NCBI RefSeq assembly: GCF_049306965.1 | Contig: NC_133193.1 | Span: 18,095,501 to 18,159,500 of the forward strand | Length of the DNA: 64,000 bases | Source of the DNA: Danio rerio | Lineage: Eukaryota; Chordata; Actinopteri; Cypriniformes; Danionidae | Direction: 5' to 3' | In this document: positions 11,001 to 22,900 of the stretch, in pieces | How positions within the stretch are numbered: the first letter of the stretch is position 1 | Layout of the letters: each line of letters opens with the position of its first letter | Made by a program: the position numbers and the translations under genes | The notes under the pieces: model-generated | What the model saw: the letters and a program-made list of their open reading frames with translations, nothing else | What the model was told of the DNA's origin: nothing | Databases searched by the model: none

Positions 11001-13256
11001 ACATCCCCCTGGTGAAGTCCTATCTAGCTCAGTTTGCAGCAAGAGCCGTCATCGCAGAGTTGGTCAGTGTGGCAGAACTGGCTCATCCACTGGAGAATGG
11101 CAACCACTTTCCTCTTTTCTTACTATGCCTGCAGCAAGCTTCCAAACTCAAGGACCGCGAGTGGCTCACAGATCTCTTCCAGCAGAGCAAGGTCAACATG
11201 CAGAAGATGCTTCCTGGTAAGTCTACATAGAGAAATTTTGTATAATTTTTATTTAAAGATATCTTATTTTATTTAACTAGAGTTTGTGTTTCTCAGAAAT
11301 TGATCAGAATAAGGATCGTATGCTGGAGGTTCTCGAGGGAAAAGGTTTGAGTTTTCTCTTCCCTTTGCTCAAACTGGAGAAGGAACTACTGAAGCAAATC
11401 AAAGCAGATCCCTCTCCTCAGACCATCTACAAGTGGATTAAAGACAACATTTCTCCCAAACTCCACATTGACAAGGGCTTCATCAACATACTTGTGACTA
11501 GGTACTTTCTCGTGAATATGAATGGTGAAATGTAGTTAGAAGCATTATTGACAAGCTCATGTTTTGTTCAACAGCTTCCTGCAGTATATCTTTGCTGAGC
11601 TTGGTGTGCCTGAATGCGATGAGCAACTGTCCTTCCCTTCTAAAGAGCAGCTCGATCAGGAGAAGCAGCTATTGCACTCTTTTAAGCCAGTCATGCAGAA
11701 GTTCCTTCACGAACACACCAACTTGCAAGTCAGTGCTCTGTATGCCCTGCAGGTGCACTGCAATGCCAATGCTTTTCCAAAAGGTACAGAATGCACATAA
11801 GATTGTTACATTTTGTCTGTTGAGATTTTCTGAATGACTAAATGAGAATTTTTCTAATTTGAGGTTTGTGGCTCTGACTTGTTTTTGTGATTCAGGTATG
11901 TTGCTTCGCTACTTTGTCCACTTTTATGACATGGAGATCATCGAGGAGGAAGCATTTCTTGCTTGGAAAGAAGATATTTCCCAAGAATTTCCTGGGAAAG
12001 GAAAAGCCTTATTCCAGGTTAGTTTATTTGACTAATCTCGGCAGTTTCATCAAATGGAAAAAAGGTTTTGTGTGGCTTTTTATTTTTACATTTTCTAATG
12101 TATTAAAAATAAAAAAATAATTATATTTTGTATTCTACTTTTAATGTTTTTCTCCATCAAACCTCCTTTAAATCTTTAACTTTCATGTATGTGAGAGCTC
12201 GACAGCACTGGGGCTTCCATTTTAAAGTTCAGGAGCATCCTCCAAAAATGAATGAGCACCTCTACTACAAATTATTTATTAATTAATGTATTGTAATTGA
12301 TAACAATTTCATTAATTCTGAGATAACTTGTTGAAATTATAGTTATTATAATAAATTAAGTTTCTTTCCAACATACTCGCAGGTGCCACCCTCAGTATTT
12401 TCCGAGGTCGCCTCTATTCGCTTGTTAAGTGATGACGTGTTAGTAACGTATGTAATACTGTTTCTGGGTCCAAGCTGCCGCTTATTTGAATTGAGAATAT
12501 ATTGGTTTATGATCACTTTTTATTCATATCGCACAATAAAGTTAATTTTATATATAGTGTACACAACAGTCTCTAACTGTTGTTTTCTAACAGAGAAAAC
12601 AACAGTCTCACAACAGCATCACAAAAACTAAAGTTTAACAATTAAAAAAAAATTTATCACTTTCGTCAGCCCTGCTCATCAGTCAACTTGAACATTATTC
12701 TTTCAATAGCCAACCTGGTCCTTTACAGTACAGTTATCTTTCATAAGCTGAAAAGGGCAAGCTTCTTTGGTGATGTGTGCAGTGGTAAATTTCACATTTA
12801 GCTGCCATTTGTGTTAAACATCGGACTCTATTTTCAAACCGTATGCCCTCTCTGTTGGTGGATCGACATTCATCACATGATCATCGTCACTGGCGTCATT
12901 ATTTGTAACCTAAGGTGGTTTACAAACCTGTTTTTATTCCATCTTCTTCAGTCCTTTAAATTTTCTGTGGTGTTATCTGACAGCAGAAAGTTGTGACTGA
13001 GAGATTGACAGCTAATATTAACCTAAAATCTGCATAGCACAAGAGACCGGTCGACATATGAACACACAACATGAATGCTTTTAAGAGCAAACAAATGCTC
13101 CCAGATGTATTTTTAGGTTGCATAGATTATATTTCAGGTATTTTTATTTTTGAGCCCTGTATATTTACAAGCCTTTATCTTCGTTTTCAGGTGAACCAGT
13201 GGCTGACCTGGCTTGAGACGGCTGAGGAAGAGGAGTCAGAAGAGGAAGCTGACTAA
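5030..13256 (+). CDS. eif4g2: Eukaryotic translation initiation factor 4 gamma 2 (DAP5/NAT1/p97), GTG start
   Basis: eIF4G-like scaffold for cap-independent and alternative translation; it binds eIF4A and eIF3 but lacks the eIF4E-binding N-terminus of eIF4G1. Coding exons: 5030-5070, 6752-6817, 6894-7019, 7257-7359, 7629-7760, 7886-7952, 8053-8204, 8292-8402, 9037-9219, 9339-9477, 9565-9719, 9821-9931, 10228-10356, 10463-10567, 10652-10867, 10958-11216, 11297-11501, 11575-11783, 11896-12017, 13191-13256. These sum to 2697 nt, or 898 residues (human about 907). Translation is taken to start at GTG (5030-5032, context GCCGCCAAAGTGG), as known for this family; no upstream ATG fits. The order is MIF4G domain (LNKLTPEKFDKLCLELLNVG onward), a Q/P-rich linker, MA3 domain (exons 15-16, TEYLNNRN...), then W2 domain ending in the acidic tail WLETAEEEESEEEAD. 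A non-coding leader exon ends at 4273 and the 5' UTR resumes at 4962. The a or b paralogue is not resolved. Confidence 0.97.
6390..6473 (+). other. Candidate cryptic/poison exon in eif4g2 intron 2
   Basis: An 84-nt segment is bounded by a plausible acceptor (TTGCGTTTTAG) and donor (GGG|GTAAAG). Its base composition is distinctly richer in GC than the AT-rich intron around it. If spliced between coding exons 1 and 2, it would read RPKHLH and then a stop, and so would shut off the product. This is inferred from splice-like borders and composition only; no transcript evidence is available here. Confidence 0.25.
9967..10131 (+). ncRNA. Probable box C/D snoRNA (SNORD97-like) in an eif4g2 intron
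   Basis: Intron 9932-10227 contains GTGATTATAAAAAGACGCGT followed by TATT. A C-box-like GTGATTA lies at about 9975, an internal CTGA at 9999, and a final CTGA (D box) at 10123-10126. Short flanking complementarity (GCA before, TGC after) could form the terminal stem. Human EIF4G2 is known to host SNORD97 in an intron, and I recall that RNA beginning with a very similar TGATTATAAAAAGACGCG core. The C box is imperfect, and the identification rests on memory of that sequence. A 78-codon reading frame across it is not a gene. Confidence 0.45.
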
Positions 13257-14372
13257 GAAACCAGACTAATCCTAGTACAACATTAATTTTCTGCTAAATG
13301 GCCTGCCTTGGGGGTTCTACACTCTTTTTGCAGTAGCTCACTCTGTTGACTAAAGTACTCTGCTGCTAGGCTCGTGAATTAAACAGCAATACCGTTATTG
13401 TAACATCTCTTAATGCGTTTGCTTGCGTCATAACCATTGTCAGGCTTTTTTAAAATCGACATCAGTTTCACATGTTACATCAACCACTGCTCTTTTTTTT
13501 TGTAGAAAAGGTGTTCGTCAGATCCTCCTCGTGGTATGCCTGGTTTAATTTGTGTGTTTGTTTCAGAAAAGAAAAACAGGACAAACCTCGCAGCGTCTGA
13601 GCAGCAGTGAAGCTGAGATCCTGGTTGTAATGGGCTTCATAGGTTACGCTGTAGACTCTTATTAGTGTTATTGTGGGTCGGTTGCAATATCCTTCAACCC
13701 TCGAGCATGATTGAAACATCTGTAAAACTGTAATCACTGTAACATTTAGCAGTCTTCATTTCTACCTCCTACCGAATGAGCATTTGTTAGTACAGCCTCT
13801 ATGTCGGATTTCATGAATTACGATCTAGAGCATCTGCTTAGTAGTTTTGTTTTTGCACAACACACTACCTAATATCTCAGCTTGCAGTAGAGTTTAAGTG
13901 CTTTCCATTGAAGATGCCGAAATCAAGCTACTAGTGTCAACTTAATGCCTCTGCAGCCCCAGCCTTACTATAATGTTGTCTGCAGTGTGATCTACGAGTA
14001 TAATTGAGATGTATTCTTTCTCTAATGGCAGTTGTAATGTTTCCAATCTGGTCCCATTGATCTGCTACAAATAATTCCAACTGTGATGGATTTTTTTTTT
14101 AACCTGCCTTTTAATGGGGCATTAAACGTAAATGGAACAAATCCTTGACACCCAAAAAGAGGAGAAAGGCTTTTGCCCTCGTCAATAAGAGGTTTACTTA
14201 CAACCTTTTATTGACAGGTGTTTTAATTGTACCTGACTTGCATTTGCCCACTTTAACTGCGGTGCAGTTGTCAGAATTGAAATAACTTATGATCATGTCG
14301 TTGTAAGGCTGTTTAGTGCTGTATTCATCACCACTATTGCTGAATTTACAATAAAGAAAAAACTTGATCACT
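13257..14372 (+). other. eif4g2 3' untranslated region with poly(A) signal
   Basis: The sequence after the TAA stop carries no further exon. A canonical AATAAA lies at 14350-14355, about 1.1 kb past the stop, and the cleavage site should be at roughly 14368-14375. Tandem repeat DNA begins immediately afterwards, which supports this as the transcript end. An 85-codon reverse-strand reading frame here is chance. Confidence 0.75.
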
Positions 14373-14699
14373 TAAGTCTGTCTTTTTTTCCTATTTTATT
14401 TTATATTTTTTTTAAATGTTGCACTAATATTTTTTTTCAATCAATTATAACATGAGGGAATATTGTATGGACCGTTTTTTTTTTTTAGGATTTATTTTTG
14501 CCTGTATTAGATAGGACCTTATTGCGACAGGAAGTGAAGTTAGTTAGAGGGGGGGTGGGGGTAGGTTAGGGAAATGACAACTTAATTCTTATGTTCAATC
14601 CACCTAAATTTAAGTTAATCGGTTTGTGTTGAGATGACATGAATAAATTGTGTAGAACCCTGCATTTTTTTTACAGTGTATTCTCTGTAATGTATTTAC

Positions 14700-14985
14700 C
14701 AGGGGCAGACTAGCCATAGGGAGCACCGGGAGTCTGGCCTGCCCTCCCCTCTTCCCGTACCCGCATTCACCAGCTCTTCACTTATTGATCGCCGTAATCA
14801 ACCATCCCCACCGCACACTTTTCAGTTACCGATCACCACAGTCCACAACATGACACAAACCCCCTACTCTGGCTCTTCACTTCACACACAACTCCACAAC
14901 CCCCAGCTCCTAATTTACCAATCACTTGGGTGGTCAGAGGAACAATAACTTTCCCGACTGAAAATACAGTTTCAGTCTGCCCCTG
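14700..14985. mobile_element. hAT-like MITE inserted in the tandem array
   Basis: The termini are CAGGGGCAGACTAG and CAGTCTGCCCCTG, which are inverted repeats. The flanks GTATTTAC (14692-14699) and GTGTTCAC (14986-14993) match at six of eight positions. The sister unit of the array has the uninterrupted sequence TGTATTTACACTCATAGTTT at about 15456-15475, which serves as an empty site and confirms an 8-bp duplication. The element is 286 bp, C-rich inside and non-coding. Confidence 0.75.
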
Positions 14986-16317
14986 GTGTTCACACTCATA
15001 GTTTGGTTGTATTAGTTTTTTTTATATATATATATAATGGTCTGGACCACAGAAGAAAAAATTGGTCAGATCTTTGGCATTTTATAAGCTGGAAAACAAA
15101 AATAAAAAAATAATCGCAATATATTTTGTGACTGAAGTGTTAAACATGCTGTGTGTGTGCGTGAGTGCTTGTGTGTATACGTATGTACGTACGTACGAAG
15201 ATTGTTTTGAGTGTTTGGACGACAAATGTATTTCGTAGGTTAATTGTTTACAAAATTTAATGCAATCTACACTCAAAATATATATTTGCTGCGTGCACAA
15301 AATTTATATGAATTAACAATTCTTGGGATTTTTTGGAAGGACGACGTTATTCTTTTTACGTTCAGTCCACTCAAATTTAAGTTAACTTGATCGATTTGTG
15401 TTGGGACAACATGAATTGTGTAGAACCTTACATTTTTTTACAGTGTAAATATGTATTTACACTCATAGTTTGGATCTATTAGTTTTTTTATTTAATGGTC
15501 TGGACCGCAGAAGAAAATAAATAATCAGATCTTTGTCGTTTCATAGGCTAGAAAATACAAAAATTACTGCATTTATGATTTATATTTTGTGACTGAATGG
15601 GTTAAACATGCTCTCTTTGTGTTTGAACATGCAATGTTTTTCAAATATTAAAATACCGCAATGAAACGACACAATTCTTGATCTTTTTAGGGGGACAACT
15701 TAATTTATTCATTTTTTTTTAATTTTATGTTCAATCTACTTCAATTTTTTCAAATTAACTTAATTTGTGTCGGGACAACATGAATGAATTGTGTAGAACG
15801 CTGCATTTATTACAGTGTAAAGATTCACACAGTTTGGTTCTCCTATTTTGTTGTAATGTTCCGGACCACAGAAGAAGAAAAAAAATTCAGATTGTTGTCA
15901 TTTTATAGGCTGCAAAACACAAAACTGCATTTGTTTAATATATTTTGTAACTGAACGCGTTGAAAATGCTCTTTGTGTGTGTGTAAATGTGATGTGTCTC
16001 TTTTTACATATTGATATACCGTACAGCTTGTTTTGTTTGTTGTTTGGGTGACAAATGTATTTTGTGTGTGAAATGTCAACAAAATTAATTTATTTACAAG
16101 TGATGATTACAAAATTAATTATTCTAAACCTTTTTTTCTCCTTTTTTCTTTTCCAATCAATTTATTTAATTATAACGTCAGGGAATACTATACAGATTGT
16201 TTTAATAGGATGACATGTATTTTGTAGGTTAAATTAAGACAATCTGCACTCAAAATATATTGTGCTGCTTGTACAAAATACTTATTTAAAATGAGCTGAA
16301 ACAACAATTTTTGAGAT

Positions 16318-16336
16318 GGGGGGGGGGGGGGGGGGG
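16318..16336 (+). repeat. Homopolymeric G run
   Basis: A run of 19 G residues lies within the last full unit of the tandem array, where sister units have only short G tracts (for example GGGGGGGTGGGGG near 14550). It looks like slippage expansion of a shorter tract and has potential to form a G-quadruplex. Confidence 0.9.
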
Positions 16337-16946
16337 TTGCAACTTAACGATTATGTATCCACTTAAATTCTTTAAAAGTTAACTTTATCGATTTGTGTTG
16401 GGACAAAATGAATGGCTTGTGTAGAACCATGCATTTATTGTGTTAAGATGTATTCACATTCATAGTTTGGTTTTTCCATTATTTGGAATGAAATGATTTT
16501 AGGCTGGAAAACAAAATACAAAATAAAACAGAATTTGTTTAATATATTTTGTGACTGAATGAGTTTAAACATGCTCTTTGTGTGTGTGTTTCTACATTCG
16601 TCAGTGGAGTATTCCCAAAGAGCTTCAAATGTAAAAAGTTTAAAACGAGTCAAAACAGTGCCAGGTATTCCTGATGCAAACAAAAACTGCTGCAAGACAA
16701 CATTTTGCAAGACCAATATTGGGCAACGCTATAATTATGACAACAAAAATGGGGGTGCTTGAGCACTCTGTTCATTTTATATTCGCGTTCTGACATGTCC
16801 TGTTTTTGATTTGTATACATGTCTTCAGTCTATGTTGTGTTCACATTTCAAATATGTAGTTTACCAAAGCATTTTTAATCAAGCCATGCCAGACAAATAT
16901 GAACGCATCCTAAATCTTTTTTTTTATGTACACTAGGCTTTCACAA

Positions 16947-19900
16947 CTATTCCTCATCTGTGGGGATCCAGAAATATTCCACTTTCCTGTTTCTTCTTGA
17001 AAATCCAGACTCGTGGGAATCTGCCAGTGGTGAGAGCTCTCTGAACTGGGCTGGACTGGTGTCCTGTCGAGCTCGTGGTGCTGCTACCCTAAACATCGCC
17101 CTGCTGAAGAGTGGAAATAAATAATCAAGGTATTTTTTTTAAGTTGTTTTAAATAGAATTCACAGTTGTTTAGCACTGATAAAATAAGACGTACCTCCCT
17201 GAACTCCTCTCTGAATCATCACTACTGAGGTCAGGTGTGGAGATGTACACTGGCTCTCCTTCCTGTTTGGTGCGTGTTTATTATCATTATTAAGCAACTA
17301 ATATATTTAATATTCCTGTTTTTTTTTTTTTTTTTTGAAGATGTGTTGGAATGAGAGAAACCTTACCGTGAAGTTCCTTGGTGAGCCGTCTTGATTTTTT
17401 AGGATCTTAACCCTCTGGTCACTTTCAGTCACACACAGGAAGTAGTTCTTTATGTTAGCTTGACACTGAATTGAGATGTTAGCATGTGTTAATAGTGCCA
17501 TCCATCCAGAATGAACATTTTTAAGATTTCTTTTAATTGATGGTGGATGTTTCTGTAGCTGAAGAGTTCAGATGTAAAGCCAAGGGTTGCCTGAAATGTT
17601 CATTTCACTCCAAAATGAGCATTTCTCTCAGCTTCCTATGCCTATGTTGAGTTATTTCATTTATTTCAATTGAACCCCTTTTATTCTTTTTGCAAAGCCT
17701 ACAAACTGGAACCTGAAATTTAAAAAATGTTTGTTTTAAAAGAAAATTTCAGACAACTCTCCAAAGCTTTTGCATCTGAACTCTTTATCTTAAGGTTTTT
17801 TCATGCTACAAAATTGAGTTTACCCCAATAAATAAGTGAGGAGAAAACATTGAACAAAACTGTAATTAACTTTAATTAATTTGTATTCTTAAATTTAACC
17901 TAAACATGTTAGTTGACTATTCACTTATGGTAATTAATATAGCATTTTTCAAAGGGGATGTACTCATTTATGCTGGGCACTGTAAATCAATGCGTTTACT
18001 TATTGCTAATGAATTATGTAGTGTAACTTTATTTGTTCTGTATATATGACAATATTATTAGCAAATATTTCCGAGGTGATGTTAAACAGTACAATAAAAA
18101 TTTTCACAGTATTTCCGATGATATTTTTCTTCTGGAGAAAGTCTTATTTCTTTTTAGTTTGTCTATTTAACCTAATTAACCTAGTTTAGTCTTTAAATTG
18201 CATTTTAAGCTGAATATTAGTATCTTGCAAAATAACTATTGTGTTGTCATCATGGCAAAGAGAAAAGAAATTAGATGTTACGTAGAAATTCGGTACTAAA
18301 CTAGAAAGTCTAAAATGTGTTTGGGAAATATTTGAAAAAGAATTAATGTCACTTATAATTTTGCCTTCTATCTATTCATATATAATCAGCTAAACTAAAA
18401 TAAAAGCTATAGCATTTGACCCATATACTCTCAATGGCCACTATATTAGGTACACCTGTCCAACTGCTGTTAATGGTAACTTCTATTCAGCCAATATCAT
18501 GGTAGTATATCAGAAACTGCTGATCTACTGGGATTTTCACGCACAAGCATCTCTAGGGTTTACAGAGAATGGACAGAAAAAGAGAAAATATCCAGTGAGC
18601 GGCAGTTCTGTGGGTGCAAATGCCTTGCTGATATCCGAGGAGAATGGCTAGACTGGTTAGAGCTGATCGAAAGGCAACAGTAACTCAAATAATCTCTTGT
18701 TACAACTGAGGTACACAGAAGAGCATCTCTGAACGCACAACACGTCCAACCTTGAGGTGGATGGGTTACAACAGCAGAAGACCACACCGGGTGCCACTAA
18801 GAACAGAAGACAGACTACGATTCACACAGGTTCACCAAAATTGGACAATACAAGATTGGGAAAACGTCTGGTCTGATGAGTCTCGATTTCTGCTACGACA
18901 TTCAGATGGTAGTGTCAGAATTTGTCATCAACAACATGAAAGCATGGATCCATCCTGCCTTGTATCACAGTTCAGGCTGGTGGCATTGATGTACTGGTGT
19001 GGGGGATATTTTCATGGCACACTTTGGGCCCATAAGTACCAATTGAGCATAGTGTCAACACTACAGCTTATCTGAGTAATATTGCTGACCATGTCTATCC
19101 CTTTATGACCACAGTGTACCCATCTTCTGATGGCTACTTCCAGCAGAATAACACGCCATGTCATAAAGCGCAAATCATCTCAGACTGATTTCTTGAACGT
19201 GACCATGAGTTCACTGTACCCAAATGGCCCCCAAAGTCACCAGAACTCAATTCAATACAGCATCTTTGGGATGTGGTTTAACAGGAGATTGGCATCATGG
19301 ATGTGCAGCCGACATATCTGCAGCAACTGCATGATGCATTCATGTCAATATGGACCAAAATCTCTAGGGAATTTTTCTAGTACCTTGTTAAATCTATGCC
19401 ACAAAGGATTAAAGCAGGTCTGAAGGCAAATGAGGTTCCAACCCAGTACTAGTACGATGTACCTTATAAAGTGGCCGGTGAATGTATATTATTTATTTGG
19501 GGAAAAACATTCAATAACAATTAATTTTAACTACAGAACACAGGAAAAAGTGCAACTACTGCATTCTTAATTTAAAGTGCATTTTTATATTGGATTAAGT
19601 GAAGAAATATGGTTTCTGGTTTTAACCTGTTTTATTAAATTTAGCTTAAAGCAAAAGAAAAAAAATGAAACACCTAGGAAAAAAAATAATAATAATTTTG
19701 TTCTAGTAGTATTTTTACTTTAAACCAGCAGGTTGTCCAAAGCAAAACTATACTTTGTTGTATGATCAAACAAATGTGTGAACTGTCCCTAGTTTAAGGG
19801 TAAAAAAGATAAATCCAATATAAAAATCTACATTTTACCAAAGTATAAAAAAGAATGGTCTATATAGTAAACAATATTTTTCTTTGTGTGAATGTTTTTT

Positions 19901-22900
19901 ACTATATTTTTTATTTAGATTAATTTAAGTTTTAAGGTTTGAACCAAGGTTAAATTATACTTTGAGATTAATTAAAACATTTATTACAGTTTTTTTTTTT
20001 AAGTTGGATTAAATTATAAATTTTTCAGTGTATAGCAATTTTTACTGATGAACACGAAATGAGTTTTTTTGACGAAGGACTCACTGCTTTGTTCTGTCTC
20101 AGAGACTTGAGCTCCTCCTGGGCTCTGATGACTTCAGCCAGAGTGTGATGTTTCTCTCTCCAGCTCAAACACTCTCTGGTTCGCTCCTGTCTCTCCCGCT
20201 CAGATAAATGCCTTTCCTGCTCAGCCTCCTGCTGGGCTTTATTGGCCCTCTCTCTCTGCTCTTCAGCAACTAGAGCTCTGCGCCTGGAGTTCACTTCCCT
20301 ACAAGAGAAAGAAGGACATTGACAGACAGTAAAATGAGCCACACTATATATAGGGTTCCCACTCTTTCATGAACAGCAGATTGAAGGACTTTTTAAAGCA
20401 CCATTAATTTTCAAATCGTTTTTCGTAATTCCAGTCCAAGTCTAGTCCGTTTTTCGTAATTCCAGTCCAAGTCTAGCATATGTAGTGCCATGAAACTCCT
20501 TACAGTTCTTAACATTTCACTTACAATTAATATGTACATTAAAATGTCCTTCTGCAGGTTATTAAAATGAGTGATGATGATGATGATGATTATAATGTAA
20601 TTTTCAAGAAAAAATTCCTCTTTAATAAAATGTTTGTTTCAGTATTGGTAATATTCAAATGTGGATTCTGAAATATTGATAATGTGCATTATTTGTCATA
20701 GTTTATGCACAAAAGTTAAAGATTTTTAAATTAAGAATTAATTATTTTAAGTTCCTTTTGAGAGCAGCACAATACAATTTCTGAAATACCATCATAAAAC
20801 TCATTTTAAAGACCTATGTTTGTTTTTGAGTACTTTCCAGGCCTTGAATCCACATCGTCTGACATTTAAGTAGACCTACTTCAAGAAGAGTAGGAACCCT
20901 GATTATAATAACCCGAGTTCTGATTTAATCACAGTGCTTGAATTTGCAAAGAGAAATGGCATTACTGGACACTCTTGAGCTTACTTTTCCATTATCTTCA
21001 CATTTTCCTCCGTCAGCTCCTTGAGTTTGTGTCGTAAGGTGTTTCTGTCATCTTCCAGTATTCTGTTTTCCTCCAGGACAGCCTGCTTTTCTCCGGAAAC
21101 CCTGTCTAGTTTCAGCTTGGTCTCGAAGTAGTTCTTTTCAGCTTGTGCTAGAAGTAGCTGGACATCATTGTGCTGTGGATCACAGAGCCATGATAAGAAT
21201 GGCAGCACAATATTGGCAAATATTTGTAGCATTACATTTTTCTGCAATATTTAGGCCTATATGCTTGCTGAATGAATCTAATTTCTGTATTTCACATAAT
21301 TGTACATAGATTGGGATTATATCTGCATAATTTGAAAAAAATAAATAAAAGTATACATGAATACAACAGAACAAAGAGACATGAAATAAACCATGTTTAA
21401 AAGTCTAAAAATATCAAGGTATGGAAATTTTATAACAAAATGTAAAACTAGAACCTAAAGTTCATTGATAAACTTTGATGTTGGCTTGAGAAAGTCAAAC
21501 ATTTATGGCATCGTTAGGTGGTTGCTAAGCAGTTGCTAAATGGCAATGCTCGTGTACATGTTTGATCAAATGCTAATACTTAGTAGGCATTTCTAGCATA
21601 TGTTATTGCATTTAGATAATCATTCAGAGCATGTAGCTAATCGTTATTAGCACTTGGCTTCCATTATCATTGTTACCATGCATAGTACACAGAAAGTCCC
21701 ATTTGCTAGCATGAGTCAAACAAGCCAATGCCCAGGTCCCTACGATGTTCTGATGTAGAGATAGTGCTATTTTTAAATGGTTGCTAGGTTATACTGTTTT
21801 ATTGCTATGGGGACATTTGACAGGTTAGTGATGATACATCAAAGCTTCTTGACAATATGAGTGATCTTAATTAACCCCGATGTTTCTATGACAGTCTTTA
21901 TGAGTGTCAAAAACTGGACTTTAACATTATGTTTTCCTGGTGTTGGGTTGCGGCTGGAAGGGCATTCGCTGTGTAAAAAATGCTGGATAAGTTGGCAGTT
22001 CATTCCGTTATGGCGACCCCTGATTAATAAAGGGACTAAGGGAATGAACATTATGTAAATGGCTTGCTGTATTTTTTTGAAAATACAATGCTTAATAAGT
22101 GTGAAGGTGATACATGCAAAAATGGCTTGCCATATCAGTAAAAAAATATGGAGTTTAAGTCAAAAATGGCTTGCCATATTTTGAGAAAAATAATGCTTAA
22201 AATTATTTATTGGAAAACTATAAGTCTGATAAACCTTAGAGATATAGCAACAAAATCTACCGCATAATACAGCTTTTGGCCAAATTTGGGGCTTGTATAA
22301 TTTTTTTTATATGCCCGGATTATAAAAATTTTATATTTAACATTTTTTATTAAAAAAATGATAAGTCTTACAGGCATGAGAAGATATAGCAACAATCTTG
22401 AATGCAGAAGGCACATTTTGACCACATTTGGGCCCTTTTGGGATGAACGGAAAGACCAGCATCAAAACATAACTTATCAGCATGTGCTGCATTTTTCAGC
22501 AGGGTCTTCATTGTATAAATAACTGAATACTAGCCCATTAATCTGTGTTACTGCTTCAAAATTTAAAGCTTCTTGGTTTAATACGCTTGACATCTGTATA
22601 AGTGTAAATTGTATAAGTTGGTCTTAATTTTTATTTTTTTGCAGTGTAGGCCAACTGACAACAACTTATTCAGATAACGTAACGTAAATAGCTTAACAAT
22701 TATGTAAAATGTTGGCTACATTTAATAATAATTAGAATAACATTATTGTTATATCGCTCAGCTTTAATACTCCTATTCGTGTATACCTCAGTCCTGAGCA
22801 GTTGCAGCTCCTCTCCGAGCTGTGTTTTATCAGCCACTGCGAGCTCTTTCTGCTGCCGGTTGTCCAGCGCTCGGCTCTCAGCCAGCGCTCTGCTTTTTTC

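Larger units (their letters stand above)
14380..16620. repeat. Decayed tandem array, four to five units
   Basis: Several landmarks recur in the same order. They are (1) CTCATAGTTTGG followed by a T-rich stretch; (2) GGTCTGGACCACAGAAGAA; (3) ATATATTTTGTGACTGAA with TTAAACATGCT and a GT-rich run; (4) CACTCAAAATATAT; (5) TTCAATCCACCTAAATTTAAG with TTTGTGTTGGGACAACATGA; (6) GTGTAGAACC and TTTTTTACAGTGTA. Units end at about 14680, 15448, 15821 and 16445, and a partial fifth follows. Unit spacing is uneven because of indels and an inserted MITE. The 14575-14680, 15343-15448, 15690-15821 and 16340-16445 blocks align well. Confidence 0.75.
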
